From Thermoproteota archaeon (GTDB lineage Archaea; Thermoproteota; Methanomethylicia; Methanomethylicales; Methanomethylicaceae): a stretch of DNA of 22,577 nucleotides. The DNA is taken from the NCBI GenBank assembly GCA_030055545.1, contig JASFYK010000005.1:1-22577 (forward strand). Direction: 5' to 3'. A model generated the notes under the pieces. That model had not been told where the DNA came from and made no database searches. It saw only the letters and a list, made by a program, of their open reading frames with translations. The position numbers were made by a program, and so were the translations under genes. Positions 15,318 to 22,353 of this stretch are shown piece after piece (the first letter of the stretch is position 1; every line of letters starts with the position of its first letter).

Positions 15318-15926
15318 CTACAGGGGCTTCTGGATCACTTCGCCCTTGGGCGAGGACTCCGCGAAGATCTCAGCGGTGAACTTGTAGACCTGGGTCTTCC
15401 TAGAGAGCCAAGCGTCCGGAGGGAGGCCGGCCTTCATGCAGCATTCAGCGAGGAAGGTCTCCTCATCCCAACCGTACTCCACCGGTACCTGCGGCAGGAG
15501 CAGCCCCCTGTAGTAGCCGTTCTCGACGATCAGCCCGTCCCTCCCGACCTTTATGCTGGAAGGGAGGTCCTTCGGGGACTCAACCTTGATCAGGACCGGA
15601 GGGGTCAGTATGCTGACCTCGAAGACTATCGAGTCGAGCTCCTGGCGCTCAACAGGCGGGAACCTCGGGTCGTTGAATGCCGCGCTGATCGCCGAGTCCA
15701 CCGTTGCCTCCACTAGCGGCAGGTGCGGGACAGGGTAGCCGATGCAGCCCCTGAGCGAACGCCCCTTGGTGGTAACTTTCTCAAGCGTAACGAATACGCC
15801 CGACTTTTCGAGCAGCCTTTGGTCTGGCACGTCAGCGGGTTTTAACTTGTTGCCAGTGGTCATATACTCTTCGACCGCACGCCTGGCTAGCCTGACCAGA
15901 TATCTTCCTTCATCAATGGAGTACAC
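15318..15926 (-). CDS. AMMECR1-domain protein
   Basis: A 202-aa member of the AMMECR1 family, present across archaea and eukaryotes; the biochemical role is unresolved. The family signature LRGCIGY is at about 58-64, and the helix DEGRYLVRLARRAVEEY at the N terminus is characteristic. Also visible are FNDPRFPPV and the conserved region VPVEYGWDEETFLAECCMKA (in the C-terminal third). I place the start at GTG 15926: AAGGTGA, overlapping the stop codon of the upstream gene, is 5 nt away. A GTG at 15935 would give a 4-bp overlap instead. It is embedded between Mut7-C and a glycosyltransferase. Confidence 0.92.
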   Translation of the reverse strand: MYSIDEGRYLVRLARRAVEEYMTTGNKLKPADVPDQRLLEKSGVFVTLEKVTTKGRSLRGCIGYPVPHLPLVEATVDSAISAAFNDPRFPPVERQELDSIVFEVSILTPPVLIKVESPKDLPSSIKVGRDGLIVENGYYRGLLLPQVPVEYGWDEETFLAECCMKAGLPPDAWLSRKTQVYKFTAEIFAESSPKGEVIQKPL

Positions 15927-15931
15927 TCGGC

Positions 15932-16363
15932 TCACCTTAAGCCAGAAGCTTCAAGTGTTTCGCTTATCTTCAACCAGTGGGTGCCATGCCAATAAAACTT
16001 TCTGCACCTGGTGCACTCCCAGACCTTCCCCCTTGCCGGCACCCCGGGACCGTCCCCGCCCTCGACCAGGAGCTCGTTGCAGAGGGGGCACCTGGTCTGG
16101 TCAGAAAGCCTCAGCCCGAGAGTGCGGGTGATCTCCGAAAGCTCCTCAACTATTGTCGTGGACTTTATCAGGATGGCGGGGACGCCCCGCCTTGCAGCCC
16201 GCCTGAAGAGCTCGCTGTCCCTTGTCAGTAGGAGGCGCCCGCCAGCCTCGGCGGCGGTTATGAGCTCGTCGTCTCCCGCTGAGGGCAGGTACTCCGTGTC
16301 GTAGCCGATGATCCTCAGCCACCTTGCAAGCTTGCCGAGCATCGCATCGGCAACGAACCGCAA
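15932..16363 (-). CDS. Mut7-C RNase-fold protein with C-terminal zinc ribbon
   Basis: A 143-aa protein of the Mut7-C (DUF82) family, a PIN-like fold. MRFVADAMLGKLARWLRIIG is the family start, with Asp5 and further acidic residues in DDELI and LLLTRDSELF forming the probable metal-binding site. A zinc ribbon follows: CPLC (Cys92, Cys95) and CTRC (Cys117, Cys120), with the family ending RKFYWHGTHW. A ribonuclease role is assumed from the fold and is not shown. The start is TTG 16363, which immediately precedes RFVADAM, has GGAG about 10 nt upstream, and lies 2 nt after the stop of the CBS gene. The frame is open to 16468, but that extension is out of family. Confidence 0.88.
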   Translation of the reverse strand: MRFVADAMLGKLARWLRIIGYDTEYLPSAGDDELITAAEAGGRLLLTRDSELFRRAARRGVPAILIKSTTIVEELSEITRTLGLRLSDQTRCPLCNELLVEGGDGPGVPARGKVWECTRCRKFYWHGTHWLKISETLEASGLR

Positions 16364-16365
16364 CC

Positions 16366-17169
16366 CTACTGCTCCTCTGGGAATGTGTTGACGATGAAGC
16401 TGAGGATTTCGTCTGTCGAGATTATCCCGACGGGCGTGAGTCCGTTCACCACGACCACGCCAGGGCACCGCTCAGCCAAGATCTTCCTGGCAGCCTCGCC
16501 CAAGTTCGACTCCTCTCCGATCGACGGGTAGTCCACCTTCATCACGTTTGAGATCGAGAGCTGCCTTATCCTTGCCTTCTGGTGCTTCTCCGGGACATAC
16601 ATGTGGAAGTCCACCAGCGCCTTAAGCAGAGCCCCCCTTGTCACTGCGCCGAGGTACCGCCCGTCATCATTGAGAACTGGGATCAATGGGGATCCGCTGT
16701 CCAGAAGGAGCTTTCTCGCATGTATTGCACGCTCGCTGGACCTGACGGAAGGGAATTTCCTCCGCATCAGCTGGGATGCGCTCACTTCCCTGTCCTGCAC
16801 TGCCCTCACCATGCTCGACCTGTAGACGACACCCAGGAACATCTCCCCGTAGAACATCGGGAGAAGGTCGGCATTCAGCTCCAGCATCAGCTTCGCTGCC
16901 TTCCTCACCGAGGTATCGTTCGAGACCGTGGCCGGGAAGCTGCTCATGAAACCTGAAATGTACAGCGACCCAGGTGAGACTGCCCTCAGACGCTGGGTCC
17001 CTATCTTTGTCAGTATGTCTGCGTACGAGAGGTAGCCCACAACCTTACCGTCGTCCGAGACGCATATGCCCTCTAGCCCTTGCTTTTCCATCAAGTCCAA
17101 GGCGTCCAGCAGGGGCCGGTTCTTGTTAAGGGCTGGTGCGTCCCTCGTTGCTATGTCAGTCAGTTTCAT
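16366..17169 (-). CDS. Four-CBS-domain protein (second)
   Basis: A 267-aa protein made almost only of CBS repeats, two Bateman modules, expected to bind adenine nucleotides or SAM. Repeats can be seen at roughly 4-55 (ALDLMEKQGLEGICVSDDG), 74-124 (VRKAAKLMLELNADLLPMF), 128-185 (ARKLLLDSGSPLIPVLNDDG) and 207-260 (AARKILAERCPGVVVVNG). The repeats are more diverged than those of the preceding protein. Its ATG overlaps the TGA of the four-CBS gene upstream by 4 bp (ATGA), so translation is coupled. The output partner is unknown; the operon suggests Mut7-C, AMMECR1 or the glycosyltransferase. Confidence 0.9.
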   Translation of the reverse strand: MKLTDIATRDAPALNKNRPLLDALDLMEKQGLEGICVSDDGKVVGYLSYADILTKIGTQRLRAVSPGSLYISGFMSSFPATVSNDTSVRKAAKLMLELNADLLPMFYGEMFLGVVYRSSMVRAVQDREVSASQLMRRKFPSVRSSERAIHARKLLLDSGSPLIPVLNDDGRYLGAVTRGALLKALVDFHMYVPEKHQKARIRQLSISNVMKVDYPSIGEESNLGEAARKILAERCPGVVVVNGLTPVGIISTDEILSFIVNTFPEEQ

Positions 17170-18011
17170 GCAGATCCCTCCCTCGCTATCGCCTTTACGA
17201 AGTCGAATTTTGTGATCATCCCGACCAGCTCATATTCTTTGTTAACCACAGGCATCCCGCCTATGCCGTTCTCCAAAAGCATCCTCGCAGCCTCGGCTGC
17301 ATCCTGGTCCGCTTCGACGGTGATAGGCTCAACAGTCATCAACGACTCTGCTGTCGGGAGCTGATAGAGCCTTGTCGGCCAAGGTTCCTCGGACTTCATT
17401 GCGGTTCCCTTGATGAAGGGCTCCGATCCCCTGTATGGTCTGAGGAATGACAGGTCTGTTTCGGTTATGATGCCAACAGGCCTCTTCCCCTCCTCGACTA
17501 TGACCCGGTCGGCAGAGTACTCCTCCATCATGTCGACCACTCGGTAGAAGGAGTGTGTCCTCTTCACGATCGGAGTCTGGTCTATCTTCCTCGCAATCTC
17601 CCCCACCGTATGCCTTCCCTTGTGCGATTGGAAGTAATACGAAGCCATGTCTGTCTTTGTTATTATGCCAACTAGGTTGCCGCCTGAGTCGACCACCGGG
17701 AGCCCCCTTATGTTGGCTTTGACCATCATCTTTGCAGCCTCCTCCACAGTAGCGCTTTCCTGGATCACCTTGACAGGGGTCCTCATGATTTCGAGGACCA
17801 TTATTGAGTCCAATTCCCTGTTGCGCATCTTATAGCTGGCCAGATCCCTCACAAGGTCTTTCTTGGTCAGGATCCCTGTTGGGGAGTTCCCTTCAACAAC
17901 CACCAGCCTGCTCACCATTTCCCTAAGCATAAGGTTCCTTGCCCTCGCAACCGTGTCATTTTTTAAGACTGTAACAACAGGGCTCTTCATCAATTCGCCA
18001 ACTTCTTTCAT
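17166..18011 (-). CDS. Four-CBS-domain protein (first)
   Basis: A 281-aa protein consisting of four CBS domains: about 1-57 (GELMKSPVVTVLKND), 70-126 (EIMRTPVKVIQESAT, ending VGIITKTD), 133-190 (EIARKIDQTPIVKRT, ending VGIITETD) and 223-278 (SLMTVEPITVEADQD, ending VGMITKFD). There is no transmembrane or other domain, so it is probably a soluble nucleotide-binding regulator. ATG at 18011 has GGAGGT about 12 nt upstream. It is 97 bp from the CBS-Zn gene, a gap with nothing recognisable, and overlaps the second four-CBS gene by 4 bp. Confidence 0.92.
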   Translation of the reverse strand: MKEVGELMKSPVVTVLKNDTVARARNLMLREMVSRLVVVEGNSPTGILTKKDLVRDLASYKMRNRELDSIMVLEIMRTPVKVIQESATVEEAAKMMVKANIRGLPVVDSGGNLVGIITKTDMASYYFQSHKGRHTVGEIARKIDQTPIVKRTHSFYRVVDMMEEYSADRVIVEEGKRPVGIITETDLSFLRPYRGSEPFIKGTAMKSEEPWPTRLYQLPTAESLMTVEPITVEADQDAAEAARMLLENGIGGMPVVNKEYELVGMITKFDFVKAIAREGSA

Positions 18012-18108
18012 ATTCTCAACTACCTCCGCCAGCGGCTATAACGGCATCCCGTCTCCGAATGGCTTTCCACTCAGCGCTTCCCAAGGCACACGCACGAAGG
18101 ACGGGCGA

Positions 18109-18663
18109 TCATGGCTCCATATCGTTCCTGCAGACCTCGCAAAGGAAGTGCCCGTTTACCTCCTCCAGGCTCTCGGACCATTCCTCGCAGTTGTCGCAGA
18201 AGCCGGCGAGGCTCTCCCCTCTCTTGGATGGCATGATCCTGTTCTTGGCAGCATCGGCAAGCACTTCCATCAGCTCTGGCGCCGTGGAGAGGATGTCCCT
18301 CGAAGTCACAATGCCCACCATCTTGCCCTTGTCAACAACAACGAGGCGCCTTATACCGAGCTTAGCCATCTTCCTCGCCGCCTCCATCGCATCCGCTCTG
18401 GGGTCAATTACCGATACAGGTGATGACATTATATCCCTCGCCAGGGTCCTTTCGGGGTCCCTCCCTCGGGCGATCACCCTCTCCACAATGTCCTTCTCGG
18501 TGATTATGCCTGAAGGGTGACCTTCTTTGGTGATCACCACTGAGCCGACGGATTTCCCACTCATGGCTATGGCGACTTCTTTTGCAGTTGAAGTCTCTGA
18601 GAGCGTCACGAGGTCCCTTGTCATCACATCAGCGACTAGAACTCGAGCTCGGATGCCGACCAT
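18109..18663 (-). CDS. CBS-pair protein with C-terminal zinc ribbon
   Basis: A 184-aa protein: CBS 1 at about 11-63 (ADVMTRDLVTLSETS), CBS 2 at about 74-126 (ARDIMSSPVSVIDPR), then a short zinc ribbon with CDNC (Cys156, Cys159) and CEVC (Cys175, Cys178). One Bateman module plus a ribbon is known from archaea, and such proteins may be nucleic-acid- or protein-linked energy sensors; the function here is not established. ATG at 18663 follows a clear TATA box at 18695-18710, giving a leader of about 15 nt. It is probably the first gene of the long minus-strand run ending with the glycosyltransferase at 14113. Confidence 0.92.
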   Translation of the reverse strand: MVGIRARVLVADVMTRDLVTLSETSTAKEVAIAMSGKSVGSVVITKEGHPSGIITEKDIVERVIARGRDPERTLARDIMSSPVSVIDPRADAMEAARKMAKLGIRRLVVVDKGKMVGIVTSRDILSTAPELMEVLADAAKNRIMPSKRGESLAGFCDNCEEWSESLEEVNGHFLCEVCRNDMEP

Positions 18664-18694
18664 TTATAGCCCCGGTCTTATCTTTGTTTTTCCT

Positions 18695-18710
18695 GATATT
18701 TATAGTATAG
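18695..18710 (-). promoter_or_regulatory. TATA promoter of the CBS operon
   Basis: Minus-strand CTATACTATAAATATC, the best TATA match in the window, about 32-47 nt upstream of the ATG at 18663. The other genes of the run lack comparable elements, so this may drive all six. The gap up to the NFACT stop codon (18751) holds nothing else recognised. Confidence 0.6.
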
Positions 18711-18750
18711 TAGGGGCGGCGGATGGGGGTTTGCACCAACCGATCCGTAA

Positions 18751-20685
18751 TCAGATCAAGGCGCATCCGCCGGGCGGCAGCATGTTCAGTATGTCGGACT
18801 CCGGGACTGCGGCGATCTTCTCCTTCGAGTCGCGGTCTGCCTGCCTCCCCAAGCGGTCCTTTATTGCCAGGACGAGGCGCTTGCCCTCCAGCCCACCGGG
18901 CCTCAGACCCACCCAGAGATCGGCCCTCGAACGGACGAATTCGCCCACGCCCGCGATCACCTTGTACTCACCGTTCGATAAAATGATCCCTAGCTGGATC
19001 TCGAGCGGTATGTTCCTCACATACTTCCTCTCCCCGTAGATCATGAATGCCCCCTTGCCGAGGTATTCCCCTGAGGGGGGCGCCTTGGTGACCTGGTCCG
19101 GGTATACCCAGTACCCGTCAGCCATGCCCACACCCGCTTTCCATGCGCGCGAGTATGCCACCGCGAATGCCACAGCCTCGACCTTTGTTCTATCTGGGAT
19201 CTCCTTACCCCCGGACTTGACCACAACGACAGATCCTCCCGGGAGGTCTGCATGGACGAATATATCCATGGGTTCCAGGTGCTTCTTCACCAAAACTTCA
19301 TTCTGGCTCGCGTCTTTGCCGCCAATAACCAGGAAACCGTCTGAAGAGTACATCCACCGGAACTTCTCGTACCACTCCTTGTTCATCGCCCTCAGGACGG
19401 TTGGCTTCGGTATCGCCAAGAGGCCCTTCTTTGCCTCCTCGATCTTCCTTTCGGTCTCCTCCAAGGCTCTCCTGAGGCCCTCGAGCTTACGGGATGCCTC
19501 CTTCGACTCTGAGAAGTTGCGCTCTGCGTTATCCGCTGCGGAGATTTTGAAGTCTATCGCTACCTCCTTACCCCCGAGCGAGTAGACCAAGTATCCCCTC
19601 GCTCCATCAATCTCCCTTATGTTGCTGTCCATAGACCGTATCGAATCCCAGCTCCTTCCAGATCGCCTCTCCACGAGCACACGCTGGACCAAGGACTGCA
19701 CGACGGGAAGGTTTGCCATGATGAGCTTCCCAGTTTCCAAGGACTCTGTACGCCGCTTCTCGAGCTCGGTTATGTGTTCGAGTTGCCTTGACCTGATCGC
19801 CTCGAGACCTCTTATCTCCTCCTCAACCCTTGCCTTCCGCCTGTCGCCTGCCTGCTCAAGGACGAGCCCCCCGAAGTAAACGTCGACCGCCTCGTTGAAG
19901 GTCTGGAAATGCCGCCGGTCGCCAGTTATCGACACGAAATCCACAGGCACCACCGTGACAGGCTTCCCCCCCTGATCGACTACCGTGGGCTTCAGCCTCC
20001 CAGAACGGACCTCCTCGAGCACGGAGAGGACCGAGACCCTGAAGGCATCAATTTCAGACTCTGTTATTCCCTCTGATGGGCGATCGGGCGGTATGCCTGA
20101 CCTAGCGAGCCCCTCCTCGACGAGCTCGGAAGGGAGGTTGAAGATCCGGGTGAGGGCCCTGGAGGCGGGGTGCTTGGACGCCTTCAGCTCCCCGATCGGG
20201 ATCTGGCCAGAGGCCACTTCGATTCCCCGCCTCGGGGGCGGCCTGTACGGCACACCGACCTTAAGCACCCTGTCCTTCATCTCCTTCTGGTGGAGGGCGA
20301 ACCTTATCACGCCTTCCTTGTCCGTGATCAGGAGGTTCCCGTCAGCGAAGATCTCAAAATACGCAGCGTTCTCCTCGCCTCCCCGCTCCAATACCATTAC
20401 GGCGATCCGGTCAAAATCGAGCTGTTCGAATCGGGACACCTTGGCACCCACCAAGTAGCGCCGGAGGTTCATCGCGGTTGGCGTTGGCCTCTCCGGGACA
20501 GGGTACCTGAAGCGTGTGAGGTTCAGCCTCCGCGGTGGGTCGAAGATCAGGTCGTAGACTGCTGAATGGGCATGGATACGGAATACAAGAAGGGAGCCCT
20601 CGACCTGGTAAACGTTTTCAACGCGAGCGCTTATTAAGGTGGAGTTGAGTTCAATTACGGTAGCGAGGATGTCCAAGGATGTCAT
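18751..20685 (-). CDS. NFACT-family protein, archaeal Rqc2/RqcH homologue
   Basis: Homologue of eukaryotic Rqc2/NEMF and bacterial RqcH, which bind obstructed large ribosomal subunits with peptidyl-tRNA and add C-terminal tails. The N-terminal NFACT-N domain begins TSLDILATVIELNSTLISAR, and the FDRI segment gives the Asp-Arg pair (residues 92-93 from this start) corresponding to the DR pair needed for tail synthesis in bacterial RqcH. Charged coiled-coil helices occupy about 290-440. NFACT-R follows: EWYEKFRWMYSSDGFLVIGG, then DIFVHADLPGGSVVVVK and KYVRNIPLEIQLGI. Start: ATG 20685 (644 aa); a TTG at 20697 adds four codons. The start codon lies back-to-back with that of the EMC6-like gene. Confidence 0.92.
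   Translation of the reverse strand: MTSLDILATVIELNSTLISARVENVYQVEGSLLVFRIHAHSAVYDLIFDPPRRLNLTRFRYPVPERPTPTAMNLRRYLVGAKVSRFEQLDFDRIAVMVLERGGEENAAYFEIFADGNLLITDKEGVIRFALHQKEMKDRVLKVGVPYRPPPRRGIEVASGQIPIGELKASKHPASRALTRIFNLPSELVEEGLARSGIPPDRPSEGITESEIDAFRVSVLSVLEEVRSGRLKPTVVDQGGKPVTVVPVDFVSITGDRRHFQTFNEAVDVYFGGLVLEQAGDRRKARVEEEIRGLEAIRSRQLEHITELEKRRTESLETGKLIMANLPVVQSLVQRVLVERRSGRSWDSIRSMDSNIREIDGARGYLVYSLGGKEVAIDFKISAADNAERNFSESKEASRKLEGLRRALEETERKIEEAKKGLLAIPKPTVLRAMNKEWYEKFRWMYSSDGFLVIGGKDASQNEVLVKKHLEPMDIFVHADLPGGSVVVVKSGGKEIPDRTKVEAVAFAVAYSRAWKAGVGMADGYWVYPDQVTKAPPSGEYLGKGAFMIYGERKYVRNIPLEIQLGIILSNGEYKVIAGVGEFVRSRADLWVGLRPGGLEGKRLVLAIKDRLGRQADRDSKEKIAAVPESDILNMLPPGGCALI
20630..20638 (+). 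promoter_or_regulatory. Possible TATA element of the EMC6-like gene
   Basis: CTTATTAAG, about 41-49 nt upstream of the ATG at 20679 and inside the NFACT coding sequence. Any promoter for this gene has to lie there because the two genes overlap at their starts. Confidence 0.35.
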
Positions 20686-20993
20686 CCCAGACTTCAAAAC
20701 AATCAGCTCCCAAGCCGGAGGGCCTTTACAGGAGGATGTATTACATCAGGGTAATATTTGCAGTTATCGGCGGCTTGCTCACAGGCGGTCTGAACATCAG
20801 GGGGGAACTTGGAATCTTGGTTGGGGTAGCGGTCTTCCTCGCCTCTTACGTATTCCTAAAGAGCCTCGGCCAATTCAAGGATATCCCGGACAAGAAAAAG
20901 TACTACATGACAGGGATCTTCTCTTACTTCCTGCTCTGGTTCTCGGTATGGGTGCTATCGATCAACCTTCTCTACCCTGCCGCTGTGCCTTAG
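20679..20993 (+). CDS. EMC6-like (Rab5-interacting family) small membrane protein
   Basis: A 104-aa protein with a short polar N terminus, a basic/aromatic lead YRRMYYIRVIFAVIGGLLTG and three membrane segments at about 23-39, 43-62 and 78-97. The three-helix pattern, a GLLTGGL turn after helix 1, and the KYYMTGIFSYFLLWFSVWVL third helix resemble EMC6, the small subunit of the eukaryotic ER membrane protein complex, homologues of which are reported in archaea. This is a pattern match, not an alignment. GAGG lies 10 nt upstream of the ATG. It overlaps the NFACT start by 7 bp and the 3' end of the convergent gene by 32 bp. It may help membrane protein insertion. Confidence 0.65.
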   Translation: MSSQTSKQSAPKPEGLYRRMYYIRVIFAVIGGLLTGGLNIRGELGILVGVAVFLASYVFLKSLGQFKDIPDKKKYYMTGIFSYFLLWFSVWVLSINLLYPAAVP

Positions 20994-21453
20994 CCTTCTT
21001 CCGAGGGGCGACCTCAAAGGTCTCGTCGCCCGTCTCCTGCTGCTTTTTCTTCTCTTGGGGCTCGCTGTTGAGAGGGTATTCAGGGTAGTTCTCCTTCAGG
21101 AACGCAAGGGTCTTTGCCGCTATCTCCCAGGCTATTAGAAAGCCCCTCTCGTAGTCGTCAATCGTCGGTCTGTACGCCTCATTCCTGAACTTGTCCGAGA
21201 GCGCACCGATCTCCTGCGCGGAACCTTTCCTGTAGAGCTTCATGTAAAGCGAGGCCAGATCCCTCTCCCTGGCGCAGTTGTATATCCCCCTGACGGCGTC
21301 GTAGAACCCCCTCCCCAATTCGCCCGTGCCGTTCAGCTTGTTCTTCAGAACAGAGAGGTCCTGTTCGGCCCTGGGGAGGCTCCTGAAGTACACGTAGCGG
21401 ACAATCTGGGAGACCTCGGCCTCGAACTTGTGGAGCAGGTCATAGGTGGACAA
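20962..21453 (-). CDS. Uncharacterised helical protein with basic tail
   Basis: I do not recognise this 163-aa protein. It looks alpha-helical and soluble: YDLLHKFEAEVSQIVRYVYF, a Leu-rich helix, FYDAVRGIYNCARERDLASL, and a hydrophobic helix GFLIAWEIAAKTLAFLKENY, then a low-complexity charged tail of about 35 residues ending KKAKAQRQGREG. There is no signal peptide or TM segment. The tail could bind nucleic acid or acidic partners; this is a guess. The start is TTG 21453, as an in-frame TGA directly precedes it. The gene shares a promoter gap with fumarase (divergent) and its last 32 bp overlap the EMC6-like gene on the other strand. Confidence 0.75.
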   Translation of the reverse strand: MSTYDLLHKFEAEVSQIVRYVYFRSLPRAEQDLSVLKNKLNGTGELGRGFYDAVRGIYNCARERDLASLYMKLYRKGSAQEIGALSDKFRNEAYRPTIDDYERGFLIAWEIAAKTLAFLKENYPEYPLNSEPQEKKKQQETGDETFEVAPRKKAKAQRQGREG

Positions 21454-21464
21454 TCAGACCACAC

Positions 21465-21478
21465 GGTTTTTTATAACC
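21465..21478. promoter_or_regulatory. TATA region shared by fumarase and the helical protein
   Basis: GGTTTTTTATAACC, with GGTT/AACC arms and a TATA-like core on either strand. It is 32-45 nt upstream of the fumarase ATG (21510) and 12-25 nt upstream of the TTG at 21453. The spacing fits a short leader for fumarase and a possible leaderless mRNA for the other gene. Confidence 0.5.
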
Positions 21479-21509
21479 TGAGCGCTTATCAAATCTTCGA
21501 TGTTTGCAG

Positions 21510-22349
21510 ATGAGGGCGGAGGACATCGTTGAAGCGATAAGGATTATGGAGACTGACCTCCCACCTGACGTGGAGGCGGCACTCGCCAGGTGCCGGGATG
21601 AGGAGGGAGGGATCAGCAGGGAAGTTCTCGAAGCCATACTCGAGAACGTAAGGATCGCCAGGGAGGCAGGGGTCCCGATGTGCCAAGACACGGGAAGCCT
21701 GGTCTTCTTCGTGACGGCAAGGGACTGCTGTGGCGAGATATGCAGGACCATCAGGGATGGCGTCGCGATGGCAACTGAGGCTGTGCCCCTCCGGGCTAAC
21801 ATAGTCGACCCGTTCTCGAGGAGGAACACGGGCAACAACTTGGGCAGGGGCAACCCGATGATACATGTCCAGCCCAGCCCAGAGAAGAGGGTGCGGATTG
21901 GCATACTCGCAAAGGGGGCGGGGTCGGAGAACGTCAGCGCTGCCACGATGCTCGACCCAGACCAGTCGGTGGCAGGGATAAGGGAGTTCGTCCTCCAGAC
22001 GGTCAGGAAGGCAGGTGCCAAGCCCTGTCCCCCGATCATCGTGGGGATCGGCGTTGGAGGGAGCCTGGACGAGGCAGCATTGCTGAGCAAACGGGCCCTG
22101 ATGAGGAGGCTTGACGAGCCGTCTGGAGACGCCTTTGCAGGGGAGCTCGAAGGAGAGCTTCTGAGGGAGATCAACTCGCTCGGGATCGGCCCTATGGGGT
22201 TCGGGGGCAAGAACACGGCGCTCGCTGTCAGGATGGAGGCTGCGGACTGCCACACTGCCAGTCTCCCAGTCGCGGTGAGCATACAGTGCTGGGCGCTCAG
22301 GAGGATCTTCATTGAGGCTGAAGGGAAGGAGGTCGTAATCAGGAGGTGA
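21510..22349 (+). CDS. fumA: Fumarate hydratase class I, alpha subunit
   Basis: Fe-S subunit of the two-subunit class I fumarase (fumarate and malate interconversion). The cluster-binding Cys is seen in PMCQDTG; further Cys candidates are in KPCPP and in the DCHTASLPVAVSIQCWALRR region, in the expected order. Other family blocks are RNTGNNLGRGNP, LAKGAGSENVS, GIGVGGSLDEAALLSKRAL and GIGPMGFGGKNTALAV. Length about 279 aa is normal for an alpha subunit. I use ATG 21510; TTG 21504 in the same frame is also possible. The TATA at 21465-21478 predicts a leader of about 10 nt. The beta subunit follows 4 nt after the stop codon. L(+)-tartrate dehydratase has the same fold, but the archaeal gene pair favours fumarase. 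Confidence 0.93.
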   Translation: MRAEDIVEAIRIMETDLPPDVEAALARCRDEEGGISREVLEAILENVRIAREAGVPMCQDTGSLVFFVTARDCCGEICRTIRDGVAMATEAVPLRANIVDPFSRRNTGNNLGRGNPMIHVQPSPEKRVRIGILAKGAGSENVSAATMLDPDQSVAGIREFVLQTVRKAGAKPCPPIIVGIGVGGSLDEAALLSKRALMRRLDEPSGDAFAGELEGELLREINSLGIGPMGFGGKNTALAVRMEAADCHTASLPVAVSIQCWALRRIFIEAEGKEVVIRR

Positions 22350-22350
22350 T
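22341..22350 (+). promoter_or_regulatory. Ribosome site of the fumarase beta subunit
   Basis: AGGAGGTGAT, a full match to the archaeal anti-Shine-Dalgarno, overlapping the alpha-subunit stop codon and 3 nt before GTG 22354. It fixes the GTG start. Confidence 0.75.
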
Positions 22351-22353
22351 TTC

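Noticed and set aside
18012..18108. 97-bp gap between the CBS-Zn and first four-CBS genes, checked for a tRNA, small ORF or promoter.
   Set aside because: No cloverleaf, no SD-preceded ORF and only a weak TATA-like string (TTATAG).
20625..20634. Ten-base string GAGCGCTTAT repeated at 21480-21489, both upstream of plus-strand genes, as a possible shared regulatory motif.
   Set aside because: Chance 10-base repeats are expected in large number in 22.6 kb; the first copy is also within NFACT coding DNA.
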